DNA of 30,442 bases from JAGLQA01 sp023135565 (lineage in GTDB: Bacteria > Acidobacteriota > Aminicenantia > UBA2199): positions 1-30,442 of the forward strand of contig DAOWCY010000071.1 in assembly GCA_030639305.1 (NCBI GenBank), in the 5' to 3' direction. Positions 1 through 7,580 of the stretch are shown one piece after another. The number at the start of each line of letters is the position of its first letter. Position 1 is the first letter of the stretch. The notes beneath the pieces were generated by a model. The model saw only the letters and a list, made by a program, of their open reading frames with translations, had not been told where the DNA came from and did no database searches. Made by a program: the position numbers and the translations under genes.

Positions 1-317
1 AAACGTTTTACGACACCTTTCCCCGCCGTTGCGGGGTGGGCTAAGTGGCATTTTTGTTTCCTCCTTGTTATTCCAACTTAAAAAATCTAAATTTTAAATT
101 CATTTGGACGTTATAGCAAGAAAACACATATTTTTCAAGCTTTATTGGCATTTTAGATCGTTTTTTATTTCCTTAAGGCAACAGTATTGGGCGGCCCTGC
201 CGGGGGCCAAACTTTTGAAAAAGTTTGATCAAAACTTCTGATTATTTAAAAGCAAAAGCGCTCACCCGCTGCCCCTGCCGGAGGTTATTTCATCGTCTCC
301 GGGCGAGGCTCGCATCA
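1..317. other. Intergenic region with hairpin and repeat copy
   Basis: No credible gene is seen. A 6-bp GC stem with a CGTT loop lies at 21-36 and is followed by GGTGGGCTAAG. This resembles the first module of the repeat family found elsewhere in the window. The stretch from 60 to about 185 is AT-rich with no clear signal. A copy of the GC/AT-rich repeat follows at 190-283. The last 30 bases (287-333) belong to a second short repeat that is also found near 17.44 kb and runs into the end of the next gene. Confidence 0.6.
190..283. repeat. Intergenic modular repeat, copy 1
   Basis: It contains the GGCCC...GGGCC hairpin, the A/T dyad AAACTTTTGAAAAAGTTT, then TTGATCAAAACTTCTGATTATTT and the AGCGCTCACCCGCTGCCCC tail. 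The same order occurs, with variations, in at least nine other gaps of the window. It ends in CCGGAGG just past the 3' end of the four-helix-bundle gene, which is read on the minus strand. Confidence 0.85.
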
Positions 318-761
318 TCAAGAACTACTATGCAAGCAGCGGCTGCAATAAGAAAGATAACGGTTGATATGGCTTATCAAAGCATAAGCTTCTAATTTCA
401 GATTTATGGTCTCCTGCCTGCCGCTGTAACCGGCGGCAAAACAGGCATTCAAATCGACAATAACCTTCTCCAACGATTCGATGGTCTGCTTGCCCATACT
501 CAGCAGCAGTTTGCTAAAAGAACAAGCCCGCGGCGCGGGCACCCTCTGAGTCGCCCCCATTTCTTCATGAAAATACCGGCAGCGAAAACCTCGCACAATA
601 AAACCGGCTGCGGCTGCCGTCCCTGCACGTAAACGCAGGGCAAGGACATCCTGTTCCGACGGCGGCAGCTTTGCCGCTAAGGCGGTTACTTTTTTACTAA
701 ATTGCGCGACATCTTGATATAATTTAAGATTTTCTAATTTTGTTTTATCATTTTTTTTCAT
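318..761 (-). CDS. Four-helix bundle protein (23S rRNA intervening-sequence protein family)
   Basis: A 147-residue protein. The N-terminal part matches the usual pattern of four-helix-bundle (IVP-like) proteins: an LxLYQDVAQFSKKV helix, then KLPPSEQ, then a helix corresponding to the LRRAA..IPANIAEG segment of the family, here LRLRAGTAAAAGFIVRG. Family members are usually about 115-130 aa. This one has extra residues around 58-85 (FRCRYFHEEMGATQRVPAPRA) between helices. Their cellular role is unclear, although some are encoded inside 23S rRNA insertions; no rRNA is present here. The start is supported by GGAGGTG five bases before the ATG. The last residues (CLHSSS) are encoded by a short repeat shared with the region upstream of moxR. 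Confidence 0.7.
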   Translation of the reverse strand: MKKNDKTKLENLKLYQDVAQFSKKVTALAAKLPPSEQDVLALRLRAGTAAAAGFIVRGFRCRYFHEEMGATQRVPAPRACSFSKLLLSMGKQTIESLEKVIVDLNACFAAGYSGRQETINLKLEAYALISHINRYLSYCSRCLHSSS

Positions 762-836
762 TTTTCACCTCCCGGGGGCCAGCGGCTTTCAGCAGCCCCG
801 GCCCTACCTAAAAACTCACTCGACGAACTCCTCCTC

Positions 837-1301
837 TCAGAGTTGTACAACTTTGACCCTGCCGGCAAAGGAGATGGTGATTTTGTAATCGGCGCTTTCA
901 CCGCTAACCAATATCGAACACAAGGGCACAATATACCCTTCAGGATAAAAAATGGGCGCTGAATTCATCGAAAGCTCGATCTCCTCGCCGGGATCAAAAT
1001 CCTTAATAGACTCCCAATCGCCATCCTGCTTCTCTTTCAAGACAAGCTTGTTGTTCTCCAAACACATTTTAACGCTGCGGTTATCTTCCACAGCTTTGTA
1101 ACGGGCGGAACTGATGGCGGAAGTCACAGTCCGCAGCGCATTGGTTAGCTCTACTTTCTTAAAAAAAGCTTTAAACCCGGGTACTCCCAGGGCAATAATC
1201 AGGGCAAAAATAGAAACAGATACCAATAATTCGATAACTGTAAAACCTTTTGCGCCCGCTTTGTTGTTTTTCGTGATTTTGTTGTTATTGCTATTTTTCA
1301 T
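837..1301 (-). CDS. Type IV pilus / type II secretion minor pseudopilin, GspH/FimT-like
   Basis: A 154-residue prepilin. A short basic leader ends in KGFTVIELLVSVSIF, so the prepilin peptidase would cut after G and methylate the F. The hydrophobic helix that follows is typical of class III signals. The C-terminal domain is small and poorly conserved, as in GspH/FimT minor pilins. I chose the ATG at 1301 over one 19 codons upstream because GAGGAGGT lies just before it and the leader then has normal length. It overlaps the upstream gene by 11 bases and is the last gene of a four-gene operon. It probably helps initiate a pilus or pseudopilus. Confidence 0.8.
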   Translation of the reverse strand: MKNSNNNKITKNNKAGAKGFTVIELLVSVSIFALIIALGVPGFKAFFKKVELTNALRTVTSAISSARYKAVEDNRSVKMCLENNKLVLKEKQDGDWESIKDFDPGEEIELSMNSAPIFYPEGYIVPLCSILVSGESADYKITISFAGRVKVVQL

Positions 1302-2631
1302 CGTAGACCTCCTCGATAAAATCGATAAAAAAATTACTGATATACCTGTAATTTCCACTTACAAAATATGGACTCATATCAACTTTCGCTTTGGCGTGAG
1401 TCACCTCTATCTCCCCCAGGTTCTCTACGTCAGCGGCATACAAAGAACCGGAAAGATTAAGTTTATCGCTGTGATTGGTGATTTTCCCCTTGCTGATTAG
1501 CGCGGCTTCGATTTTTGTTTCTTCACCGGCGGCGTCGATTACTATCCCGGATTCGATGCCTTCGTGGCCGGGCAGCCCCTGGCCCCCGTTAAACAACATA
1601 AACTGAACCATGTTGGTGCCGGAGCCGAAATTATCGCTTTCTAAGTTCGATGTGATAACCGCAAAATGGGAAACAAAAAGCCTGATCGCGGCGGTCCCGT
1701 GGAAAGCCGTTTCCAGGCCCTGTTCGATAGACCAGGCGTCCCCGTTCACCAAGATCACCTCTTTGAAAAGACAATATTCGGGGACTCCGCTGTCCCAGCA
1801 TTGAAAAAAATATTCCCCGGGCCGGTAACTGATTTCATAATAGGTTCCTTCTTTTATAAAAAGGATTTCCTGCACATCTTCCCGGGCGGAAAAAACAATC
1901 CGCTCTACGTCTCCCTGGATAAAAATCAAATCCACCCGGTCGTCCACAAGCAGCAGGTGAATCCCGTCCTCTATAGGAGCCTCCACTGTTTCGAGACCTA
2001 ATTTTTCCCTTATCACTTCCCAGTTCAACTCCCCGGGCAGCGGCACCTGGAAGGCGTCCGATAAGAAACGCGGGCTGTCTATTTTGGCGCCGGTCTCTTC
2101 CACCACTACTTTTTTATCGGATTTGTTTTTGATTTTTTTCTCTTCTAAATAAGTTTCCACAGGGACGTCGATTTTTTTCTCGATCAAAACAGGAAACTCA
2201 TCTACGGGGATTTCCCCGCTGAGCACGTCGATGTTTACCGCCGACCGGTAACCGTAATTATTCCGCTGCGACGCTGCTTCTATTAGGTTGATGATTCTTA
2301 CTTTTTTGTGAGTTTGCCGCTGCGTTTCTTCGTAGGCGATACAATTGCCGATCTCCGTGCCATCGATATTTAGGTCCGGAAAAAAATCGCTGTTAAAGAT
2401 TTCTGTCTCAGGCTGATCCGAAGCCGAAATGTTTTCGGCAAAGATTCTCTCCCGGCATTGGTGCAGGTAGTAAACCAAATCCTGGAGGATTTTCCCGGTA
2501 GATAGAATCTTCCTCGCCCTGGCGCCGGCGATTTTGTTGTGAGTATGGGAAAAAGTGAGCAAACTGATACCGATAAAAGATATCAAAATAACAAATATAA
2601 ACGCCACTATTATACTGCCCCGGTTATTCAT
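1291..2631 (-). CDS. PilX/GspK-like pilus assembly protein
   Basis: A 446-residue protein with a short MNNRGSIIVAFIFVILISFIGISLL start: the RGS-type leader and single N-terminal helix seen in PilX and GspK proteins, whose prepilin motif is degenerate. The rest is a large, probably extracytoplasmic domain rich in acidic and aromatic residues, with no motif that I recognise. The start codon overlaps the stop of the preceding pilin gene by ATGA, which indicates translational coupling. Its position between a GspJ/PilW-like and a GspH/FimT-like gene is the main support for the name. Whether the operon serves a type IV pilus or a secretion pseudopilus cannot be decided here; comEA next door favours a pilus used in DNA uptake. 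Confidence 0.65.
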   Translation of the reverse strand: MNNRGSIIVAFIFVILISFIGISLLTFSHTHNKIAGARARKILSTGKILQDLVYYLHQCRERIFAENISASDQPETEIFNSDFFPDLNIDGTEIGNCIAYEETQRQTHKKVRIINLIEAASQRNNYGYRSAVNIDVLSGEIPVDEFPVLIEKKIDVPVETYLEEKKIKNKSDKKVVVEETGAKIDSPRFLSDAFQVPLPGELNWEVIREKLGLETVEAPIEDGIHLLLVDDRVDLIFIQGDVERIVFSAREDVQEILFIKEGTYYEISYRPGEYFFQCWDSGVPEYCLFKEVILVNGDAWSIEQGLETAFHGTAAIRLFVSHFAVITSNLESDNFGSGTNMVQFMLFNGGQGLPGHEGIESGIVIDAAGEETKIEAALISKGKITNHSDKLNLSGSLYAADVENLGEIEVTHAKAKVDMSPYFVSGNYRYISNFFIDFIEEVYDEK

Positions 2632-3323
2632 TTCTGCACCATGTTGGTTAAAAAAATATATCCCCTGATCTGCTCGCGCTCGTTCACTTCAACCCGGTAA
2701 AGCACGGAATTGGCGTCGGGGAAAAAAGTAACGGAAAAATCGCTGACATTCTCTACGATGGGCTGGAAATAACCCCGGTCCAACTTCCTTTTCAACACAT
2801 TCTCTTTGTCGTATAGTTTGTACTCTACCCGCTTCAGCACCACGATGCAGGATTTCTCCGGGTAGTCGTTTTGTAAAGCTAAAGCCAGCACTAAGGTATC
2901 GCCGTCGATCTCTTCGATTTCGTTAAATTCAAAGGTCTTGTTTTCGATGTTATAAATAAGTACGGTTTTCCTTTTCTTGAAATAATCATTCCTGTCGATG
3001 GAGACGGTGGTTTCGCCTTTATACGCCTCAGCCTTCAGGGCTTCGCTCTGCAGCCCGTAAACCAGTTTGAAACTGGAGCCGGAATTCTCAAATAACGAAA
3101 TATCGAAATGTTTGCTTGCTTCTTGCAGTCTCATGCCGCATTTGGTGAGGTCCGATCTCAGGCTGTCGATGGTATGGAATATGGATTCCATTACCTGTTG
3201 ATTGCCGGTTATTTTCTTCGAGTACTTAGTGGATTCCGCCACGCTGTATAAAACGATAGACAAAATCACTAAACTTAAAGACAGGGTAACAAAAACTTCG
3301 ATTAAACTAAATCCTTTAATCAT
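2628..3323 (-). CDS. Prepilin-type protein, PilW/GspJ-like
   Basis: A 231-residue protein beginning MIKGFSLIEVFVTLSLSLVIL, a very short class III signal with glycine before the mature Phe and Glu at mature position 5. The mature helix continues to about residue 30. The remaining 200 residues form an extracytoplasmic domain of the size usual for PilW/GspJ. AAGGAG lies upstream of the ATG. The gene overlaps both neighbours by ATGA, so the operon is tightly coupled. As a minor pilin it would act at the pilus tip or in priming. Confidence 0.8.
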   Translation of the reverse strand: MIKGFSLIEVFVTLSLSLVILSIVLYSVAESTKYSKKITGNQQVMESIFHTIDSLRSDLTKCGMRLQEASKHFDISLFENSGSSFKLVYGLQSEALKAEAYKGETTVSIDRNDYFKKRKTVLIYNIENKTFEFNEIEEIDGDTLVLALALQNDYPEKSCIVVLKRVEYKLYDKENVLKRKLDRGYFQPIVENVSDFSVTFFPDANSVLYRVEVNEREQIRGYIFLTNMVQK

Positions 3324-3721
3324 TTTTTTTCTCCTTGATTGTTGATAAATTTTGATTTATAAAAATAGATCTTTTTACTAAATATGCTGTAGGAAATAGA
3401 AAGTCCGATTTTTTTCAAGTCTGCCGACAGGCTTTGGATAACCCAGGTAAGTTCGAACTTGCCCTCTTTCTTCTCATAACTGCCGGCGGCAAGATCGCCG
3501 GAATCGAAAGGTTTGCCGGTTAACGTGTCCTTGTGATCCTGCAGGGCCTGCATCATGCTAAACCTGAGCACCGACTTCCTGTACTCCTCCATGGCAAAAA
3601 TAATCGTCCTGGCAGTAGATATTAACGCCAGGGCGACTAACATTAGGGAGATTAATACCTCGATTAAGGTAAAACCCTTTTTACTTGCTAATACTATTTC
3701 TAAGTCTTCTTCGTGTTTCAT
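3320..3721 (-). CDS. Prepilin-type protein, PilV/GspI-like
   Basis: A 133-residue protein, first in the minor-pilin operon. Residues 15-35 carry KKGFTLIEVLISLMLVALAL, a near-canonical prepilin peptidase site with Glu at mature position 5. The short mature domain (about 115 aa) fits PilV/GspI. The ATG at 3721 has GAGGTC seven bases upstream. An in-frame ATG nine codons earlier has no ribosome-binding site, so I used the shorter form. It is divergent from comEA with about 275 bases between the two genes. Confidence 0.8.
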   Translation of the reverse strand: MKHEEDLEIVLASKKGFTLIEVLISLMLVALALISTARTIIFAMEEYRKSVLRFSMMQALQDHKDTLTGKPFDSGDLAAGSYEKKEGKFELTWVIQSLSADLKKIGLSISYSIFSKKIYFYKSKFINNQGEKK

Positions 3722-3996
3722 TTTTTGACCTCGGTAATATGTAATCATTTTTTGTGCCAGGTCTTTGTTTTTGCGTATATGCTTGATAATAAAGGAAAAA
3801 GAAACCCCGCAAAATTTTTATTGTAAATAATACTTTACAAATAGCGCAAAATAAGTATACTATAGTTTACTTAATGCCGGCGGCGGATTTTTACTAAATT
3901 TGCCAAAAGCCTTTATCTACCGGTGTTTTGGTGCTGATTTTTTTTTGACGGCAATGTTGGCAGCAAAATTGATAGGCTTTATGGCGGAGGTAACAA

Positions 3997-4302
3997 ATGA
4001 TAGTTTTTAAAAAATTAGTTACAGTTTTGGTTGTATTGTCAGTTTGTGTAGTTTTTAGTGTGGATGCGTACCCGGCCCAGAATGGTCCGGTTAAGGCTCA
4101 AGGATCGTCTAAGTTGATCAACATCAACACTGCCGACTCCGTTTCGTTGATGGAGCTGCCCCGGGTAGGTCCGAAGATTTCCCAGCGCATCATCGACTTC
4201 AGGACGAAGCACGGGAAATTCAAAAAGCCCGCGGACATCATGAAAGTCAAAGGAATCGGTGAAAAAACGTTCGAAAAACTGAAGAATTTGATCGCAGTGT
4301 GA
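3997..4302 (+). CDS. comEA: ComEA-like helix-hairpin-helix DNA-binding protein
   Basis: A 101-residue exported protein. Residues 1-26 form a signal peptide (basic start, hydrophobic core, VDA-Y cleavage region). Residues 40-101 are a double helix-hairpin-helix domain: ININTADSVSLMELPRVGPK, then KKPADIMKVKGIGEKTFEKL. This is the classic ComEA fold, which binds double-stranded DNA in the periplasm during transformation. GGAGG lies seven bases before the ATG, and a strong terminator follows the gene. Divergence from a minor pilin operon supports a role in DNA uptake, although small HhH proteins of this kind also occur in species not known to be competent. Confidence 0.85.
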   Translation: MIVFKKLVTVLVVLSVCVVFSVDAYPAQNGPVKAQGSSKLININTADSVSLMELPRVGPKISQRIIDFRTKHGKFKKPADIMKVKGIGEKTFEKLKNLIAV

Positions 4303-4306
4303 ACCT

Positions 4307-4345
4307 AAGGTAAGGGCAGGCATTTTGTCTGCCCTTACCTTTTTT
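4307..4345 (+). terminator. Rho-independent terminator of comEA
   Basis: A 13-bp perfect stem (AAGGTAAGGGCAG paired with CTGCCCTTACCTT) is followed directly by six T. It starts four bases after the comEA stop codon. Confidence 0.9.
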
Positions 4346-4367
4346 ACCGGATCAAAGGAGGAAACAA

Positions 4368-4604
4368 ATGGATGAAAGATTAAAAGATCTCAACTTGCTG
4401 GTACTTTACTTATCGGGCTGGGAAGAAGATTCCCGCAAGCAGCCGGGGCAGAAACTTTTCCGTTCCTGGAAAGGGTATCCTTTTGAGATATTGAATGATT
4501 TCGAGCATAGGCAGCTCATCACCCAGCACCGTAAGTCGAAATCGGTGGTATTCACTGAAGCAGGGAAGAGAAAAGCAGAGGAGCTTATGCGGAAGTACTT
4601 CTGA
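4368..4604 (+). CDS. DUF6429-like small protein
   Basis: A 78-residue protein with a layout I associate with DUF6429: an N-terminal LNLLVLYLSGWEE helix, a central RSWKGYPFEILNDFEHRQLI segment, and a C-terminal SKSVVFTEAGKRKAEEL stretch. The last part looks like a winged-helix wing and helix. A nearly ideal AAAGGAGG lies seven bases before the ATG. It stands alone between two terminators. The function of the family is unknown to me; a small winged-helix DNA-binding or adaptor role is a guess from the sequence pattern. Confidence 0.65.
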   Translation: MDERLKDLNLLVLYLSGWEEDSRKQPGQKLFRSWKGYPFEILNDFEHRQLITQHRKSKSVVFTEAGKRKAEELMRKYF

Positions 4605-4941
4605 GTTATCTGGACACATTGTGTTGTTAGAAGTTTGAGGGCGCGGCTTGCCGTGCCCTTTTTTTTTTAAATTTTAGTTGAAAAATTACGGTTTTGATAC
4701 TATATTATTTACCCATACGCATGCAGCGAGGTATGATAAGGCTTTTTATTTTCTCCCCCACAGGGGAACGGGCAGCTTTTATTGTCTACTCTTAAAAAGT
4801 AAACTGCATTGTTGAACGCTTTGAATGCGTAATAAAAAGACATGTTTAACATATTATGCTCCCGCCGGAAGGAGGGGGTATTTTTCGAGCGTAGTCTTGA
4901 AAAAGTTAAATTATTAATTATTAACCGGGAACAGGTGAATC
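4605..4941 (+). other. Intergenic region before the PilZ gene
   Basis: It begins with a terminator (4638-4668). The rest is AT-rich and contains no credible gene. Near 4851-4925 is a decayed relative of the window's repeat family (CCGCCGGAAGG ... TTGAAAAAGTTAAATTATTAATTATT). I see no convincing promoter, although the PilZ gene must be read from somewhere in this interval. Confidence 0.5.
4638..4668 (+). terminator. Rho-independent terminator
   Basis: A 10-bp stem (AGGGCGCGGC with GCCGTGCCCT, one G-T pair) is followed by nine or more T. It lies downstream of the DUF6429-like gene. Confidence 0.88.
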
Positions 4942-5268
4942 ATGGACCAAAGAAAACATCCGAGATTTAAAACAAAAATGGCGGTTGAAGTCAACGATCG
5001 GCAGGGTCTTCTCGAGAACGTTTCTAAAGAAGGCGTCAGAGTGAAATTGATGGCGAATTCGATTCCCAAAAACACGAACGTTAACGTAGCATTTAAGGTT
5101 AACGGTTACTCTTTTAAGTTAAAGGGGATCGTCCGCTGGTGCAGGAGAGATAAGTTCTCTTTCCAGGATTGCAAAGAATTAGGTTTGCTGCTGGAAGAGC
5201 CTCCCGACCATTACCATCAGTTTGTCGAGACTCTTTCCTCGGAAGGTGTACCGGCAGCATTTGTTTAA
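4942..5268 (+). CDS. PilZ domain protein
   Basis: A 108-residue single-domain protein. It opens with RKHPR (Arg4, Lys5, Arg8) and has NVSKEG at 26-31, the two c-di-GMP-binding motifs of PilZ domains (RxxxR and [D/N]xSxxG). The rest fits the PilZ beta barrel, with GIVRWCRRD as a typical late strand. It probably senses c-di-GMP and regulates a partner, perhaps pilus or surface polysaccharide functions. AGGTG precedes the ATG. The next gene starts two bases after its stop codon, so the two are probably coupled. Confidence 0.85.
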   Translation: MDQRKHPRFKTKMAVEVNDRQGLLENVSKEGVRVKLMANSIPKNTNVNVAFKVNGYSFKLKGIVRWCRRDKFSFQDCKELGLLLEEPPDHYHQFVETLSSEGVPAAFV

Positions 5269-5270
5269 AT

Positions 5271-6041
5271 GTGGAGTTGACTGTAATTTTGCCTTGCGCG
5301 GGATGCGGCAGGCGATTGGGACTAACAACCCCCAAAGAACTTTTTAAAATTAGCGACACTACCCGTCTAATCGATTTTTCGATAAGCCATATCCGGGCGG
5401 CGCTGGGCCGGGTTGATGTCAAAGTGGTAGTCGTTATTCGTCCGCATAAAAAGGAGGTGGCGGAACACGTGCGTCTCCAACTTCCCGGGGTGGAGGTTGA
5501 GGCGGTGATGTTCGACGACTCTTTGCGGGAGTGGCCGGGATCGGTTTATTCTGCCAGGGGGTTGTTTTCCGGGGCGAATTTGGTGCTGCTGCCCGATTCC
5601 CTATTAAATGTGGGACGGGGCCGGTTGGCGGACATGCCTATTTGCGAGGATGGCAGCGGTTTTACGTTAGTGGATTTGATGGCCGCGGCATTGGAGCGGC
5701 ATGAGGTGGTATTCGGCTGTGTGGAGTGTAGTGAGCCGGGGATATTGAAAAACTTAGGCGCATTAAGGATAGAGGATGGTCTTGTTACGGCGTTCCAGGA
5801 CAAGCCGAAAGATTCTTTCGAGTTGTACAATGGTTACTGGGGGTGTTTTGCTTTTAGGGAAGGGGCGGCGGAGTCTCTTTACGGTTTTTTGGATAGTTCT
5901 GTTTTTCACCGGCCCGTATCTTTTCGGGAGCAGTCTTTTTATCCTGCCGGTGCGGTGATATTGGATTCTTACCGGGATTTTGGGAATTGGGAAGCGGTCG
6001 AGCAGTACCGCCGACAGGTGGGCGGCGTCCCCAGCCAATAA
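5271..6041 (+). CDS. Sugar-phosphate nucleotidyltransferase-like protein
   Basis: A 256-residue protein. The start reads ELTVILPCAGCGRRLG...PKEL, the nucleotide-binding loop of NTP-transferase domains (usually GxGxRLxPLT..PK). LLPDSLL near the middle corresponds to the metal-binding D region, and DKPKDSF to the substrate loop. It probably makes a nucleotide sugar or similar activated precursor. No ATG is available; I placed the start at GTG 5271, two bases after the PilZ stop codon. A weak TTG start a few codons later is also possible. The last residues (GVPSQ) and the TAA lie at the edge of a repeat whose relative recurs at 28206-28237. Confidence 0.65.
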   Translation: MELTVILPCAGCGRRLGLTTPKELFKISDTTRLIDFSISHIRAALGRVDVKVVVVIRPHKKEVAEHVRLQLPGVEVEAVMFDDSLREWPGSVYSARGLFSGANLVLLPDSLLNVGRGRLADMPICEDGSGFTLVDLMAAALERHEVVFGCVECSEPGILKNLGALRIEDGLVTAFQDKPKDSFELYNGYWGCFAFREGAAESLYGFLDSSVFHRPVSFREQSFYPAGAVILDSYRDFGNWEAVEQYRRQVGGVPSQ

Positions 6042-6384
6042 GCCCCACTCGCGCCAGGAAGTGTTTTTGATTCTAAATTAACAAAAGTTTTGATTAAACT
6101 TTTTCAAAAGTTTAGCCCCCGGCAGGGCCGCCGGAGGCAAGAACGCCTTTGATTCTAAACCCCGTGCGCACGGGGAGGCGATAAGCGGCTTCGCCGCATG
6201 GCAGCGCCTTTGATTCTAAATTATCAAAAGTTTTGTTCAAACTTTTACAAAAGCCCCGCGGCGCGGGGAGCCTATAAGCGGCTCCGCCGCATGGCAGCGT
6301 GTGAGCGTTTTTGATTCTAAATAAACAAAAGTTTTGTTCAAACTTTTTCAAAAGTTTGGCCCCCGGCAGGGTCGCCGAAGGCAA
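6042..6384. repeat. Intergenic modular repeat cluster, copy 2
   Basis: This gap of about 350 bases is almost wholly repeat. Two AT-dyad units ending in the GC-rich end (6066-6140 and 6307-6384) flank two hairpin modules (6147-6210 and 6208-6300). The hairpin modules have the form CCCC-n-GGGG, then ATAAGCGGCT(T/C)CGCCGC, then CAGCG. In the second module the dyad runs straight from CAAAAG into CCCCGCGGCGCGGGG rather than into TTTGGCCCCCGGC, showing that modules can be exchanged at that point. No gene is present. Confidence 0.85.
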
Positions 6385-6390
6385 AAAATT

Positions 6391-7512
6391 TCAGGTCTCG
6401 TCATCCAGCTCTTTTAATGTCTCGTCGAGCAAGTCTAAACCTGCCAGCAGCTTCTCTTTCTCAGCTCCGATGCCGATACGAATATAATGATCCATGCCGT
6501 ACCAATCCCCGGCTACCACAAAGACCGACTTCTCTGTCCTCAATTTAGTAGACAACGCCGAAGAGTTAATATCCATATCGTAGCCAAGGAAAGTCATACC
6601 TCCGGCCCGGGGCGGAACAAAAGAAAATAACCCCGCATGTTTGCCGACCCAATCTTGCAGCAGAGCCAGGTTCTCGTTCAACATTTCCCGGCAGCGGCTC
6701 AATACGGCCTGCCTTTTTTGCGGCTGCAAAACTACAGTGGCGATAAACTGGCTGACGATCCCGGTACTGATGGAAGTGTAATCACGATGATGCCATGCAT
6801 TATCTATGATCTCTTGCGGCCCTACCAGCCACCCCAAACGCAGGCCGGGAAGGGCATAGGCTTTCGACAACCCGGCGGTCACCACCGCTTTATCGTAAAG
6901 CCCGGCAAAGCTGGGCGTTTCACTGCCGTCCATTTCGGCGCCGCGATAAACTTCATCAGCGTAAATCCAGGCCCCGGTTTTTTTTGCCAGCGCGACGATC
7001 TCCTGCATAGCGGTTTCACTCAAAACCGCGCCGGTGGGATTATTGGGGTTGCATACTGCGATCATTTTGGTTTTCGACGAAACCAGTTTTTTGAGTTTTT
7101 CTAAATCGGGAGCCCAGCCAAGCTTCTCTTCTAAATAAAAGGGCTTTACCGAGATGCCGAAAGAACGGGCAATACCCCATATCTGCATGTAATTGGGCAG
7201 CATGAGTATTAATTCGTCCCCGGGTTCGAGCAGGCTCCACATGCCGATAAAATTGGCTTCCGCGGAACCGTTGGTCACCAACACGTTGTCGATGGTCATG
7301 CCGGGATAAAGACGGCAGATAGCTTGTCTCAATTCTATATCGCCGTTGGTCTGACCATATCCGAGACGAAGAGAAAGCATTTGTTTTATTTCTTTTTTTG
7401 TTAGGAGCTCTTCCGTAGTATAAGGATGAACCCCGCTTTCGGTGAGGTTGATCTTCACCGTATTTTCCCATAACGATTGGTATCGCTCTAATTCAAATGT
7501 TTCTATTTTCAT
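6391..7512 (-). CDS. Class I/II PLP-dependent aminotransferase
   Basis: A 373-residue fold-type I aminotransferase. Visible features are NPNNPTG at 155-161, the cofactor-contacting YADEVY (Asp186, Tyr189), the Schiff-base lysine in SKAY (Lys217) and Arg225 in GLRLGW. It would transfer amino groups between an amino acid and a 2-oxo acid; the substrate cannot be read from the sequence. The ATG at 7512 has GGAGGT eight bases upstream, and this Shine-Dalgarno is the end of a repeat copy. It follows an ornithine-cyclodeaminase-family gene with only the repeat between them, so they are probably cotranscribed from the poly-G promoter at 8.58 kb. Confidence 0.85.
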   Translation of the reverse strand: MKIETFELERYQSLWENTVKINLTESGVHPYTTEELLTKKEIKQMLSLRLGYGQTNGDIELRQAICRLYPGMTIDNVLVTNGSAEANFIGMWSLLEPGDELILMLPNYMQIWGIARSFGISVKPFYLEEKLGWAPDLEKLKKLVSSKTKMIAVCNPNNPTGAVLSETAMQEIVALAKKTGAWIYADEVYRGAEMDGSETPSFAGLYDKAVVTAGLSKAYALPGLRLGWLVGPQEIIDNAWHHRDYTSISTGIVSQFIATVVLQPQKRQAVLSRCREMLNENLALLQDWVGKHAGLFSFVPPRAGGMTFLGYDMDINSSALSTKLRTEKSVFVVAGDWYGMDHYIRIGIGAEKEKLLAGLDLLDETLKELDDET

Positions 7513-7519
7513 TTTTTTA

Positions 7520-7580
7520 CCTCCGGTGGCCCTGCCGGGGACCAAACTTTTGTAAAAGTTTGATCAAAACTTTTGATTAA
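7520..7580. repeat. Intergenic modular repeat, copy 3
   Basis: A single short copy (GC hairpin plus AT dyad). It fills the whole gap between two genes. Its right edge encodes the last codons and TGA of the upstream gene, and its left edge supplies the GGAGG used by the downstream aminotransferase gene. Confidence 0.85.

Noticed and set aside
3741..3760. Sigma-54-like motif (CTGGCACAAAAAATGAT) before the pilin operon, minus strand
   Set aside because: Spacing fits, but the -12 GC is GA, and the predicted start would leave almost no leader.
3957..3974. Sigma-54-like motif (TTGGCAGCAAAATTGAT) before comEA
   Set aside because: The -12 GC is replaced by GA, so it fails a nearly invariant position. 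A weak sigma-70 alternative overlaps it.
4753..4786. GGGGAACGGGC...GTCTA before the PilZ gene as an ECF-type promoter
   Set aside because: The gap between the GGAAC and GTC elements is 14 bases, short of the usual 16-17.
5114..5422. Antisense open frame across the PilZ/nucleotidyltransferase junction
   Set aside because: Shadow of two well-supported genes on the other strand, with no family features.
6112..6384. Open frame over the repeat cluster, and similar frames at 20962-21316 and 26855-27052
   Set aside because: They translate the repeat modules, recur with the same residues at several loci, and have no ribosome-binding sites.
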